Assembly: GCF_965216805.1 (NCBI RefSeq)
Contig: NZ_CBDCGN010000002.1
Coordinates: forward strand, 930,001 to 994,000
Direction: 5' to 3'
Source: Panacagrimonas sp965216805
GTDB lineage: Bacteria; Pseudomonadota; Gammaproteobacteria; Nevskiales; Nevskiaceae
DNA length: 64,000 nt
Notes under the pieces: model-generated
Databases searched by the model: none
What the model was told of the DNA's origin: nothing
What the model saw: the letters and a program-made list of their open reading frames with translations, nothing else
Made by a program: the position numbers and the translations under genes
Part shown: piece by piece, positions 16,266 to 24,359 of the stretch
How positions within the stretch are numbered: the first letter of the stretch is position 1
Layout of the letters: every line of letters starts with the position of its first letter

Positions 16266-18059
16266 GTGTACGCGCAGTACTTCAACCTGCGGGAGATGCC
16301 TTTTTCGATCACGCCCGATCCCGCTTATCTGTACATGTCGCCGCGCCATCAGGAGGCGCTCGGTCACCTGCTCTTCGGCACCGGCCAGTACGGCGGATTC
16401 GTGCAGCTCACCGGCGAAGTGGGCACCGGCAAGACCACGGTGGTGCGCACGCTGCTGGAGCAGCAGCTCGACGGCGTCGAAGTGGCGATGCTGCACAACC
16501 CGCGGCAGAGCGAGCAGGAGTTCGTGCAGTCCATCTGCGACGAGTTGCGCGTGCCTTACGCGCGCGAACCTGCAGCGCCGACGCTCAAGGATCTGATCGA
16601 CGCGCTCAATCGGCACCTGCTGGCCAACCACGCGGCCGGCAAGCGCACCGTGGTCATCATCGACGAAGCGCAGAACCTGTCGCCCGGCGTGCTGGAGCAG
16701 GTGCGCCTGCTCACCAACCTGGAGACGCACAAGGAAAAGCTGCTGCGCGTGATGCTGGTGGGCCAGCCCGAGTTGAGCGAGCTGCTGGCGCGTCCGGAGC
16801 TGCGCCAGCTCGCCAGCCGCATCACCGCGCGCTATCACCTGACGCCGCTGGCGGAGGACGAAACCGCGGAGTACATCCGCCATCGACTCAATGTCGCCGG
16901 CAGCCAGGAGATGCTGTTTCCGCCCGAAGCCGTCGCCGAAGTGCAGCGCCGCACGCACGGGGTGCCGCGCCTGATCAACGTGCTGTGCGACCGGGCGTTG
17001 CTGGGCGCCTATGCGGCGCAGTTGCGCGCAGTGACGCCGGAACTGGTGACCGGCGCCGCCGAAGAAGTGCTGGGCAACACGCGGGCTCGTCGTCCGCGCG
17101 ATCTGGCCGAAAGCGGCGGCTTGTGGGAACAACTGGACCGTCGCATCGGCAGTCGCCTGCCGCAGATTTCAGTGTCGCCGCTGGAAGGCTTGCTGATCGC
17201 GGTTGCCTTCATGATTGGCGGTGCCCTGCTGTATCAGACGCTGGTCAACTGGTCGTTTTCCGAGGCACCGCCCGCCGCCGACGGCGCGGTAACCGCCATC
17301 TCCGCGCCGCCGTCTGCCGGCGCTTCTGCGCCCGCTCCCGATGAGGTCGCAACCGCCGCGCCGGCAACGCCACCGGCGATCGCCCCGCCGTCGGCACCGG
17401 AGGTTGCCCGACCCAGCATTCCGCCGGCCGCAGCCGAGCCGTCGCCGCTGGATCCCGCTGCATTGGAGCGACTGCTGGCGCGGAACACCACCCTGGCGCA
17501 GCTCACCAACCGCCTGATCCGTCTGTGGGACAGCGGCATCCGCGTGCCGCGCAACGCCAACGTCTGTCGCAGCCTGCGTGCGCAGGGGCTGGAGTGCTAC
17601 CGCACCAACGGCTCGCTCAAGGATCTGCGACAGATGGATCGCCCGGCGATCCTTACCCTGACCGACGACGACGGCGATAAGCGCCACCTGCTGATTGCCC
17701 AGCTCACCGAGGACCGCGCGCGGTTCGATACTGCCGACGGCCTGGTCGATGTCGCCCTGGACGATCTGCGCCTGGCCTGGACCGGCGAGATGTTCCTGCT
17801 GTGGCGCCGCGAGACCCGTCAGGTGCAACTGGCACCCGGCCAGCGTGGGCCCGACATCGTTTGGCTGCGCGAACGTCTGGGGGAGATGATGGGCAAGCCG
17901 GTCAGCCGCTCGGACCGCTACGACGCCTCGCTCAAGGAGGAAGTGCGCCTGTTCCAGGAGGCGCGCGATCTGATCGCCGACGGCGTCGTCGGCATCCGTT
18001 CGCGGATCGCGCTCTCGGACCCGGCGCCGGGTACGCCGACCCTGAGTTTCCGGCCCTGA
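16266..18059 (+). CDS. gspA: Type II secretion-associated ATPase GspA/ExeA
   Basis: 597 residues with a GTG start. It opens MYAQYFNLREMPFSITPDPA, the ExeA hallmark. AAA+ ATPase with Walker A GEVGTGKTT (50-58) and Walker B VVIIDEAQNLS near 125. One membrane span lies at about 313-332 (LEGLLIAVAFMIGGALLYQ), followed by an Ala/Pro-rich periplasmic linker and a C-terminal peptidoglycan-binding domain (APGQRGPDIVWLRERLGEMM). In Aeromonas, ExeA with ExeB remodels peptidoglycan to place the secretin. gspB follows 21 bases later. No other T2SS gene lies in this window. Confidence 0.92.
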   Translation: MYAQYFNLREMPFSITPDPAYLYMSPRHQEALGHLLFGTGQYGGFVQLTGEVGTGKTTVVRTLLEQQLDGVEVAMLHNPRQSEQEFVQSICDELRVPYAREPAAPTLKDLIDALNRHLLANHAAGKRTVVIIDEAQNLSPGVLEQVRLLTNLETHKEKLLRVMLVGQPELSELLARPELRQLASRITARYHLTPLAEDETAEYIRHRLNVAGSQEMLFPPEAVAEVQRRTHGVPRLINVLCDRALLGAYAAQLRAVTPELVTGAAEEVLGNTRARRPRDLAESGGLWEQLDRRIGSRLPQISVSPLEGLLIAVAFMIGGALLYQTLVNWSFSEAPPAADGAVTAISAPPSAGASAPAPDEVATAAPATPPAIAPPSAPEVARPSIPPAAAEPSPLDPAALERLLARNTTLAQLTNRLIRLWDSGIRVPRNANVCRSLRAQGLECYRTNGSLKDLRQMDRPAILTLTDDDGDKRHLLIAQLTEDRARFDTADGLVDVALDDLRLAWTGEMFLLWRRETRQVQLAPGQRGPDIVWLRERLGEMMGKPVSRSDRYDASLKEEVRLFQEARDLIADGVVGIRSRIALSDPAPGTPTLSFRP

Positions 18060-18080
18060 ATCCGGTCCCGGAGACGCCCC

Positions 18081-18938
18081 GTGAGCTTCATTCTCGATGC
18101 ATTGCGCAAGGCCGAGCGGGATCGCCACCTTGGACAGCCACCGTCCCTGGTGGAATTGACGCGCGCGCCGGCAACATTGAAACCCGTCGTCGGCCACCAG
18201 CGCGCCTGGATTCTTTTGGCGCTGGTGGTGGTGATGGCGGTATTGCTGGGAGCCGTCATCCGTGAGCCGGACCGGGAGACCCAGCTTGTCACCGTCGCGG
18301 CGGCGCCGCAGGTCCGCAGCGTGCCTGCGCCAGCGCAGCCGCCAGCGGCCCTGCCGCCCGCGCAGCCGGTGGCGGTGGAGAACTTGCAGGAAGAATTTCT
18401 GCCTCAGCTGCCGCTGACGACCGCGCTGGACGCCGATACCGAACTGACCTCGCTGGACGACCTGATTGGCGAGAGCGTGCCGGCGGTGGCGGTGGCGGTT
18501 GCGGTCGACGACGATGGCGACGAACCGGCTTCCTCAAGCACGGCACCGGCCGAGGGCGAGTCCGCAGCGGCGACGCCGGCGCCGATTCCGCTGGATGGCG
18601 GTGCCGACGAAGGCGACGCCTTGCCGCCGCCCGAAGAAAGCGGCGAGGAGTTGCCGGCACTGGCGGCGGTCGAGCCGGCGCAACCCGCCGCCGCATCCGA
18701 GTCGGGGCCACGGCTGCTGCGCGACATGCCGGTGGAGTTTCGCAGCAGCTTTCCGGCGGTGCAGATCGACGTGCACGTGTACGACGATGATCCGCAGCGT
18801 CGCTGGATCCTGGTACAGGGACGCCGTCACAAGGAAGGGGACAGCTTGCCCCAAGGCTCGCGGGTGGAAGCCATCACCGCGCAGGGCACCGTGGTCGGTT
18901 GGCTCGACCAGTCGATCCTGATTCCGCTCAGCCCGTAG
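18081..18938 (+). CDS. gspB: General secretion pathway protein GspB/ExeB
   Basis: 285 residues, GTG start. The opening MSFILDALRKAERDRHLGQ is the conserved cytoplasmic start of GspB. A membrane span (AWILLALVVVMAVLLGAVI) sits at about 44-62, then a long Pro/Ala/acidic periplasmic spacer, and the C-terminal T2SSB domain from about residue 218 (PVEFRSSFPAVQIDVHVYDD to GWLDQSILIPLSP). It partners GspA in secretin assembly. Its 3' end overlaps that of the convergent mtnP by 11 bases. Confidence 0.9.
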   Translation: MSFILDALRKAERDRHLGQPPSLVELTRAPATLKPVVGHQRAWILLALVVVMAVLLGAVIREPDRETQLVTVAAAPQVRSVPAPAQPPAALPPAQPVAVENLQEEFLPQLPLTTALDADTELTSLDDLIGESVPAVAVAVAVDDDGDEPASSSTAPAEGESAAATPAPIPLDGGADEGDALPPPEESGEELPALAAVEPAQPAAASESGPRLLRDMPVEFRSSFPAVQIDVHVYDDDPQRRWILVQGRRHKEGDSLPQGSRVEAITAQGTVVGWLDQSILIPLSP

Positions 18939-19722
18939 CGTCGACCGGGCCCTGCGCCAGCAGCCGGGCCAGGGTCGCCTGTACCTTGGCCATGCCACGC
19001 TCGATGCTCTGGCGAATCTCGTCGTGGATGCCGCCGCTGCCGATGCCTGCGGCCCAGTTCACCGATACCGCGATGCAGGCATAGGACACCCCAAGCTCGG
19101 CCGCCAGCGCGGCCTCCGGCATGCCGGTCATGCCTACCATGTCGCAGCCGTCGCGGCACATGCGGGTGATTTCGGCGGGCGTCTCCAGGCGTGGCCCCTG
19201 GGAGACCGCCATGACGCCGGCACCGCCGATGCGTACGCCGGCCTGGCGCGCCGCGCTGGCGATCCGCCCGCGCAGTGCGGGGGTATAGGGATGCGTGAGT
19301 TCCACGTGATGCACCTCGGCGTCCGGCGCACCGTCGGAGTAGGTGTGCTCGCGACCCCAGGTGTAGTCGATCAAATCCGCGGGCAAGGCGATTTCACCCG
19401 GCGCGAACCATTCGGCCATGGCGCCTACGGCGGCAATCGCCACCACCTCGCGAGCGCCGGCTTCGCGCAGTGCCCACAGGTTGGCGCGGTAATTGATGCG
19501 ATGCGGCGGAATCTTGTGACCCTCGCCGTGGCGTGCCAGAAACAGCGCCGGATGCCCGCCGATCTGTCCGATCGCCAGTGGCGCCGAGGGCTCTCCGTAA
19601 GGCGTCTGCATCGCCAGCGACGAGTGAATCTCCAGACCCGGCCACTGGTTCATGCCGGTGCCGCCGATCACCGCCGTGAGGGTTGCGGGGTGAGACGTGA
19701 GGGTTGGGTTGGGACTGCTCAT
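18928..19722 (-). CDS. mtnP: S-methyl-5'-thioinosine phosphorylase (MTAP/PNP family)
   Basis: 264 residues from ATG at 19720-19722; a TTG 7 codons earlier is less likely. Family motifs: IGGTGM near the N-terminus, RHGEGHKIPPHRINYRANLW, VAIAAVGAM, GPRLETPAEI, and MVGMTGMPEAALAAELG. It phosphorolyses methylthio-purine nucleosides. In gammaproteobacteria lacking MTA nucleosidase the preferred substrate is methylthioinosine, giving hypoxanthine. The hpt gene just upstream would recycle hypoxanthine to IMP, which supports that reading. The first ~12 codons are built from CCTCACG-like units related to the array next to it. Substrate choice (MTI or MTA) is an inference. Confidence 0.85.
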   Translation of the reverse strand: MSSPNPTLTSHPATLTAVIGGTGMNQWPGLEIHSSLAMQTPYGEPSAPLAIGQIGGHPALFLARHGEGHKIPPHRINYRANLWALREAGAREVVAIAAVGAMAEWFAPGEIALPADLIDYTWGREHTYSDGAPDAEVHHVELTHPYTPALRGRIASAARQAGVRIGGAGVMAVSQGPRLETPAEITRMCRDGCDMVGMTGMPEAALAAELGVSYACIAVSVNWAAGIGSGGIHDEIRQSIERGMAKVQATLARLLAQGPVDATG

Positions 19723-19813
19723 GTCATATACCTGTCGACTCAAGATCGAGTTTCACGGCGCGAGCCCTCCGATTCACGATTGCTTTTGCATCGACGCCCG
19801 AGCTCATCATCGG

Positions 19814-19981
19814 ACGCCTCACGCCTCACGCCTCACGCCTCACGCCTCACGCCTCACGCCTCACGCCTCACGCCTCACGCCTCACGCCTCACGCCTCACG
19901 CCTCACGCCTCACGCCTCACGCCTCACGCCTCACGCCTCACGCCTCACGCCTCACGCCTCACGCCTCACGCCTCACGCCTC
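19814..19981. repeat. Heptanucleotide tandem array (ACGCCTC, 24 copies)
   Basis: A perfect 7-bp unit is repeated 24 times without interruption (168 bp) between mtnP and hpt. The unit also occurs outside the array: the complement CGTGAGG lies at 19675-19681 and 19696-19702 inside the mtnP start region, and CCTCACGG sits at the end of hpt. Length variation by slippage is expected. It is not a CRISPR (no spacers). Confidence 0.97.
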
Positions 19982-19983
19982 CC

Positions 19984-20126
19984 CGGGGCTGCCGCCCGCC
20001 GGGCCGGTGCACGCGAGTGCCAAGTCAAGGCACTCGCGTAGGCTCGCACCGCCCCGGCCCTCACACCTCACCGGGGCTGCCGCCCGCCAGGCGGGCGCAC
20101 GGAAGTGCCAAATCCCGGCACTTCCT
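19984..20126. repeat. Two tandem repeats with covarying hairpins
   Basis: Two diverged direct repeats of roughly 85-90 bp, each starting CCGGGGCTGCCGCCCGCC (19984 and about 20071). Each holds a hairpin: the first pairs 20011-20021 with 20029-20039 (ACGCGAGTGCC / GGCACTCGCGT), the second 20101-20109 with 20117-20125 (GGAAGTGCC / GGCACTTCC). Two base pairs differ between copies and both remain paired. Confidence 0.8.
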
Positions 20127-20147
20127 TAAGCTCGCGCCATCCTGGCC

Positions 20148-20699
20148 CTAACGCCTCACGGCATAAATGGCCGGCAACTGGCGCCAGTATTCCTTGTAGT
20201 CCATGCCGCAGCCGAAGACATAACGATCCTCTACTTTCAGGCCGATGTATTCGGCCTGCGCGCCCGGTGCCCGACGGCCGTGAATTTTCTCGGCGAGCAC
20301 CGCCACGCGCAACGACTCCGGCTGAAATTCGCCGAGCGCACGACGCACCGCAACCAGCGTATGGCCCTCGTCGAGAATGTCGTCGATCACCAGCAACTCG
20401 CGTCGGGAAAGCGCTTCGCCAGGCGGCTGGCGCTTCCACACCAGTCCGCCGCCTTCGGTGGCGCCGCGATAGCGGGTGGCATGCAGGTAATCCTGTTCGA
20501 ACGGAAAATCCAGGCGCCGCGTGATTTCGGACGTGGGATAAAGCCCACCGTTCATGACGCACAACACCAGCGGATTGCGCTCCGCATAGTCGGCTGTGAT
20601 AGCTGCGGCGAGGCGGTCGAACGCCGATTGCACGGCGGCTGCCGGGTGCAGGCAATCGGCCTGGGCGCGCACTTGCAGGGCATCCTGCAGACGGTTCAT
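20148..20699 (-). CDS. hpt: Hypoxanthine phosphoribosyltransferase
   Basis: 183 residues from ATG at 20697-20699; the frame continues upstream through nagZ but the family start fits here. The PRPP-binding loop is LLVIDDILDEGHTL (acidic pair DD), with LVLCVMNGGLYPTSEI before it and the C-terminal GLKVEDRYVFGCGMDYKEYWRQLPAIYAV. It converts hypoxanthine (or guanine) plus PRPP to IMP/GMP in the cytoplasm. The start overlaps the nagZ stop (ATGA), so the two are translationally coupled. Together with mtnP it forms a salvage route from methylthioadenosine breakdown. Confidence 0.93.
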   Translation of the reverse strand: MNRLQDALQVRAQADCLHPAAAVQSAFDRLAAAITADYAERNPLVLCVMNGGLYPTSEITRRLDFPFEQDYLHATRYRGATEGGGLVWKRQPPGEALSRRELLVIDDILDEGHTLVAVRRALGEFQPESLRVAVLAEKIHGRRAPGAQAEYIGLKVEDRYVFGCGMDYKEYWRQLPAIYAVRR

Positions 20700-21679
20700 C
20701 GCGGACCCTCGGTGCGGAACAGCGCCGTCAGGCGGCGGCTGGCGGCGGTGCCCGGTTGGAGGTCGCGCAAGGCGTCGAGCAGTTGCAGCGAGGCGGGGCG
20801 GTCGTTGCACACCGGCAGCATGTCGCAGCCGGCGGCCAGTGCCATGCGCGCTCGCTCGTTCATGTCGCCGACCACGGCAGCACCGTGCATGGACAGGTCG
20901 TCGCAGAACAGCGCTTTGCGAAAGCCCAGGCGCCTGCGCAAGGTGCCGGAAATCCACCGGCGCGACAGCGAGGCCGGCGTGTGATCGACCGCGGTGTAAC
21001 GCACGTGCGCCATCATCAAGGACTCGATGCCGTCCTGGATCAACGGGACGAAGGGTGCGAGCTCGGTGCGTTCGATCTCCTCCAGCGCGCGCCGGTCCAC
21101 CGGCAGCTCGACATGCGAATCGGCCACTACTGCGCCGTGCCCGGGGAAGTGCTTGCCGGTGGCAGCCATGCCGGCACGATTGAGGCCGGCGCGAAATGCG
21201 CGCGCCAGCTCCACGATGACGTCGACGCGCGTGGCAAATGCGCGGTCGCCAATGACGCCGGATACGCCGATGTCGCGATCCAGCACCGGCGCGAAACACA
21301 GATCGATGCCGAAGCCGCCCAGTTCCGAGCCGATGCTGTAGCCGTGCGCCTCGGCCTCGTCGCGGGCGGCGCGGGCACTCTCCTCGTAGCGATGACCCAG
21401 CGCGCGCATCGCCGGGATGCGCGAAAAGCCGACGCGAAATCGCTGTACGCGGCCGCCCTCGTGGTCCACCGCCAGCAGCAGGCGCGGGGAGCGCTTGATC
21501 GAATGGATGTCGGCGCACAAGGCGCGCAACTGATCGGGGTCGCGGTAGTTGCGGGTGAACAGGATCACACCGCCCACCAGCGGATGCGCCAGCACCTCGC
21601 GGTCTTCGGCGCCCAGTTCCAGTCCGCCGACATCGAGCATCAGCGGTCCTATCAAGCCGCCGGTCCTGCTTGCCGCCAT
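20696..21679 (-). CDS. nagZ: Beta-N-acetylhexosaminidase NagZ
   Basis: 327 residues, glycoside hydrolase family 3. Motifs: LLAVDHEGGRVQRF, the family signature GKHFPGHGAVVADSH with the catalytic His, and FCDDLSMHGA with the nucleophile Asp. It removes GlcNAc from anhydro-muropeptides in the cytoplasm during peptidoglycan recycling and in many species influences AmpC induction. No signal peptide is seen, as expected. It leads the nagZ-hpt-mtnP set on the minus strand. Confidence 0.96.
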   Translation of the reverse strand: MAASRTGGLIGPLMLDVGGLELGAEDREVLAHPLVGGVILFTRNYRDPDQLRALCADIHSIKRSPRLLLAVDHEGGRVQRFRVGFSRIPAMRALGHRYEESARAARDEAEAHGYSIGSELGGFGIDLCFAPVLDRDIGVSGVIGDRAFATRVDVIVELARAFRAGLNRAGMAATGKHFPGHGAVVADSHVELPVDRRALEEIERTELAPFVPLIQDGIESLMMAHVRYTAVDHTPASLSRRWISGTLRRRLGFRKALFCDDLSMHGAAVVGDMNERARMALAAGCDMLPVCNDRPASLQLLDALRDLQPGTAASRRLTALFRTEGPR

Positions 21680-21846
21680 GTGCCTGTTCGCCTCTTTGTT
21701 CTTGTGTCTGTGGACGGCTGATTCTGCGGCCGCGCTTGAACCTGGATCGTCAGGAATGATGGGATCAGTGCCGCTAAACCGCCGTTCCGATCACTGCTGC
21801 CATGTCTGTCCGTGAAATCCGTGGCCGCGGTTGCTTGCTGGGCCGG

Positions 21847-22323
21847 TCACTCGTGGAGATCGACTTCCGTCCCGGCCGGGACCTGATCGTACAGCGCGAT
21901 GATGTCCGGGTTGGATAGCCTTACGCAGCCTTTCGATCCCGGGATGCCGAGCCGGGTGATCGGCGGCGTGCCGTGCAGGTAGACGTAGCGCCGGAAGGTG
22001 TCGACACAGCCCAGGCGATTGCGCCCAGGTTCGGTGCCCGACAGCCACAGGATGCGGGTGAGAATCCAGTCGCGGCCCGGGTAGCGCCGATGCAGTTCGG
22101 GGGTCCACACTTCGCCGGTGGGACGGCGCGCCCTGAACACCGCGCCCTCCGGCTGACCCCGGCCGATGCAGGCGCGAATCCGGTGAATGCCGCGTGGCGT
22201 GCCGCCCGAACCGTTTATCTCGCCTGCGCCGTTGGCAGCGGTGGAGACCGCCGATTCGCGCAGGACCCGGCCCTGGTCCCACACCAGCAGGCGCTGGCGC
22301 CGCAGATCGATCTCAAGATGCAT
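21847..22323 (-). CDS. L,D-transpeptidase (YkuD) without visible signal peptide
   Basis: 158 residues made almost entirely of a YkuD domain: it starts MHLEIDLRRQRLLVWDQGRV and contains YLHGTPPITRLGIPGSKGCV followed by RLSNPDIIALYD, with the catalytic Cys in SKGCVR and His in LHGT. Such enzymes form 3-3 peptidoglycan crosslinks or attach lipoproteins in the periplasm. No signal peptide or anchor is visible, and no in-frame upstream start would add one because the CYTH gene overlaps by 11 bases. Export by another route, a cytoplasmic role or a mis-set start remain open. Confidence 0.85.
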   Translation of the reverse strand: MHLEIDLRRQRLLVWDQGRVLRESAVSTAANGAGEINGSGGTPRGIHRIRACIGRGQPEGAVFRARRPTGEVWTPELHRRYPGRDWILTRILWLSGTEPGRNRLGCVDTFRRYVYLHGTPPITRLGIPGSKGCVRLSNPDIIALYDQVPAGTEVDLHE

Positions 22324-22789
22324 CCCAGTTCCGGTAGGGGTGCAGCGCCAGGCTGTGGTTGTAGTAGCGCCGCTGGTCGGTGACTTCCCGGCCGAGCCAG
22401 GCCGGGCGCGGAAACCACTGAGCCTCGTTTTCGAGCTCGATCTCGGCCACGATCAGACCGTCGTTGTCGCCGTGGAACTCGTCGATCTCCCAAGTGAAGC
22501 CGTCGCGTTCGACGTAATGGCGGGTCTTGTCGATGCGGCCCACGCAGAGGTGGTCGAGGATCTCCTGCGCCTCGCCGGGCGGCATGTCGTAGTCGTACTC
22601 GGCCCGCGCACTGCCGACCACTGCGGCCTTGATGTTCAGGCGCGCCTCGGTGTCGTCCAGACGCACGCGCACCGATGCCCGACCTTCGACGCCGGCCAGA
22701 TACCCCTGGCGCATCACCCGGCGACGGCTGACTTCGTGCCGCCAGGCGTTGTCGACCAGCAGGAATTTTCGTTCGATCTCCAGCGGCAT
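22313..22789 (-). CDS. CYTH-domain protein (inorganic triphosphatase-like)
   Basis: 158 residues. The CYTH signature EIERKFL is at residues 4-10, with further acidic/basic barrel motifs RVRLDDTEARLNIK, KTRHYVERDGFTWEIDEF and IVAEIELENE. Family members hydrolyse inorganic triphosphate or, rarely, make cAMP (class IV cyclase). The short single-domain form favours triphosphatase activity, but the sequence alone cannot decide. The 11-base overlap with the L,D-transpeptidase gene downstream suggests one transcript. Confidence 0.9.
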   Translation of the reverse strand: MPLEIERKFLLVDNAWRHEVSRRRVMRQGYLAGVEGRASVRVRLDDTEARLNIKAAVVGSARAEYDYDMPPGEAQEILDHLCVGRIDKTRHYVERDGFTWEIDEFHGDNDGLIVAEIELENEAQWFPRPAWLGREVTDQRRYYNHSLALHPYRNWDAS

Positions 22790-22863
22790 TGCGGGTATCG
22801 GGTCGGGGGAGGCCGCAGGCTACTGTAGGTCGGGCCGCAGGCAAAGCAGGCGGCGCCCGGAAT

Positions 22864-24213
22864 TCAGTCGCGCACGAACAGGCACATGGACTCCACGTGG
22901 GTGGTGTGCGGAAACATGTCCATCACGCCGGCACGCAGCAGGCGGTAACCGTGATCGTGCACCAGCAGACCGGCGTCGCGCGCCAGGGTGCCGGGGTGGC
23001 AGGACACGTACAGGATGCGCGAGGGCTTGCCGGCCGCGATCACCGGTATCACCGCCTCAGCCCCGGCCCGCGGCGGGTCCAGCAGCACCGATTCGAACGA
23101 GGTCCGCAACCAGGCGGCTTCGGGCCGCGGCTGGAACAGGTCGGCGGCATGAAACGCGATGTCCAGTCCCAGGCGCTCGGCATTGGCGCGCGCCCGCCCC
23201 ACCAGACTGGCCTCGCCCTCCACCGCCGTGACGCGCGCGCCGGCCCGCGCCAAGGGCACGGAAAAATTGCCCAGGCCGCAGAACAGCTCCAGCACGCGCT
23301 CGCCGGTGTAGGGCGCCAGCCATGCCAGGGCCTGGCGCACAGTCTGCTGACTGACCGCGGAATTGATCTGGATGAAATCGGTGGGCTGGAATTGCAGGCG
23401 GTCGGCGCCGCCGTCAGGCGAGTAGTCCAGCAGCGGCGCGGGCGGCCGCAGCGGCTGCACCGTATCCGGCCCCGAGGTCTGGATGTACAGCGCAAAGCCT
23501 TCGCGCTCGGCCATCTGCAGCAAGGCCGCGCAGTCCGCATCGGTCAGCGGCTGCATCACGCGCAGCACCAGGGCCACCGGCTCGGTCGGGAGCGTATCCG
23601 CGCAGGCAACTTCGATCTGCGGCAGGTGGCGGCGCACAGACAGGCCGGCAATGGTCTGGCCGAGCACGCGCAACTTCCGGCCCACGCGCGCATCGAGCAC
23701 GGCACAGCTTTCCAGTGCTGCCAGAAACGGGCTGGCGCGTTCGCGAAAACCCACCAGTGCGGTGCCGCGCTTGTCGACGAACTTCACGCCCAGGCGTGCG
23801 CGACGCCGGTAGCCGAGGGTCGGGCCGATGATGGGCGGCGCGATCTCTTCAGGCTGCAGCTTGCCGATGCGGCGCAACGCTTCCACCAGCTGTTGCTGTT
23901 TCAGCGCGATCTGCGCGGCCGGCGCCAGATGCTGCAGCGAGCACCCACCGCAGACGCCGAAGTGCGCGCAGGGCGGTTCGACGCGATCCGCAGATGCGTG
24001 CAGCACCTCCAGCATCTCGCCCTCGTCCGCATCCTTCTGCACACGCGTGTAGCGGAAGTTCACGGTCTCGCCGGGGAGCGCGCCGCTGACGAAGCAGACC
24101 TTGCCTTCGATTCGGGCCACGCCACGGCCGTCTTCGGCCAGATCCACGATCTGTGCTTCGAAGCCACCCTCGGGTAGGGATTTTCGGCGGCGGGAGGAAT
24201 TCGCTTTAGCCAC
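22864..24213 (-). CDS. rlmD: 23S rRNA (uracil-1939-C5)-methyltransferase RlmD
   Basis: 449 residues. N-terminal TRAM domain (FEAQIVDLAEDGRGVARIEG), an iron-sulphur cluster motif CAHFGVCGGCSLQHL, and a C-terminal SAM methyltransferase with LELFCGLGNFSVPLA, LLDPPRAG and catalytic Cys in YVSCHPGTLARD. It methylates U1939 of 23S rRNA. The only possible start before the conserved TRAM residues is GTG at 24211-24213. It lies inside an inverted-repeat element (24202-24353), with an in-frame TAA two codons upstream and no clear Shine-Dalgarno. Confidence 0.95.
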   Translation of the reverse strand: MAKANSSRRRKSLPEGGFEAQIVDLAEDGRGVARIEGKVCFVSGALPGETVNFRYTRVQKDADEGEMLEVLHASADRVEPPCAHFGVCGGCSLQHLAPAAQIALKQQQLVEALRRIGKLQPEEIAPPIIGPTLGYRRRARLGVKFVDKRGTALVGFRERASPFLAALESCAVLDARVGRKLRVLGQTIAGLSVRRHLPQIEVACADTLPTEPVALVLRVMQPLTDADCAALLQMAEREGFALYIQTSGPDTVQPLRPPAPLLDYSPDGGADRLQFQPTDFIQINSAVSQQTVRQALAWLAPYTGERVLELFCGLGNFSVPLARAGARVTAVEGEASLVGRARANAERLGLDIAFHAADLFQPRPEAAWLRTSFESVLLDPPRAGAEAVIPVIAAGKPSRILYVSCHPGTLARDAGLLVHDHGYRLLRAGVMDMFPHTTHVESMCLFVRD

Positions 24214-24353
24214 GGATTACACGGATTCACACGGATAAAAAACTTGAAAAGCAGGAGCAAGTTTCGCTTTTGGCGGCATGGCAGATGGAGCGACTTCGAG
24301 ACGGCCGGCGCAAAACGACTCCGTGTTCCTCCGTGTCATCCGTGGCAAAAGCG
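24202..24353. repeat. Inverted-repeat element (CACGGAT family) at the rlmD start
   Basis: Imperfect 35-bp inverted ends at 24202-24236 and 24319-24353; both outer ends read CGCTTT(A/T)GCCACGGAT inward, followed by further CACGGA units. It fills the space between the exonuclease stop (24360) and rlmD and overlaps the first four rlmD codons. Same pattern as 13656-13823. Confidence 0.8.
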
Positions 24354-24359
24354 CTGTGA

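Noticed and set aside
19814..19981. Heptamer array as a CRISPR
   Set aside because: Units of 7 bp repeat directly without spacers, and no cas gene is nearby.
21678..21815. Plus-strand ORF starting MCLFASLFLCLWTADSAAALEP, signal-peptide-like
   Set aside because: It overlaps the nagZ start on the opposite strand, is 45 codons long, has no Shine-Dalgarno, and ends in low-complexity residues; most likely chance.
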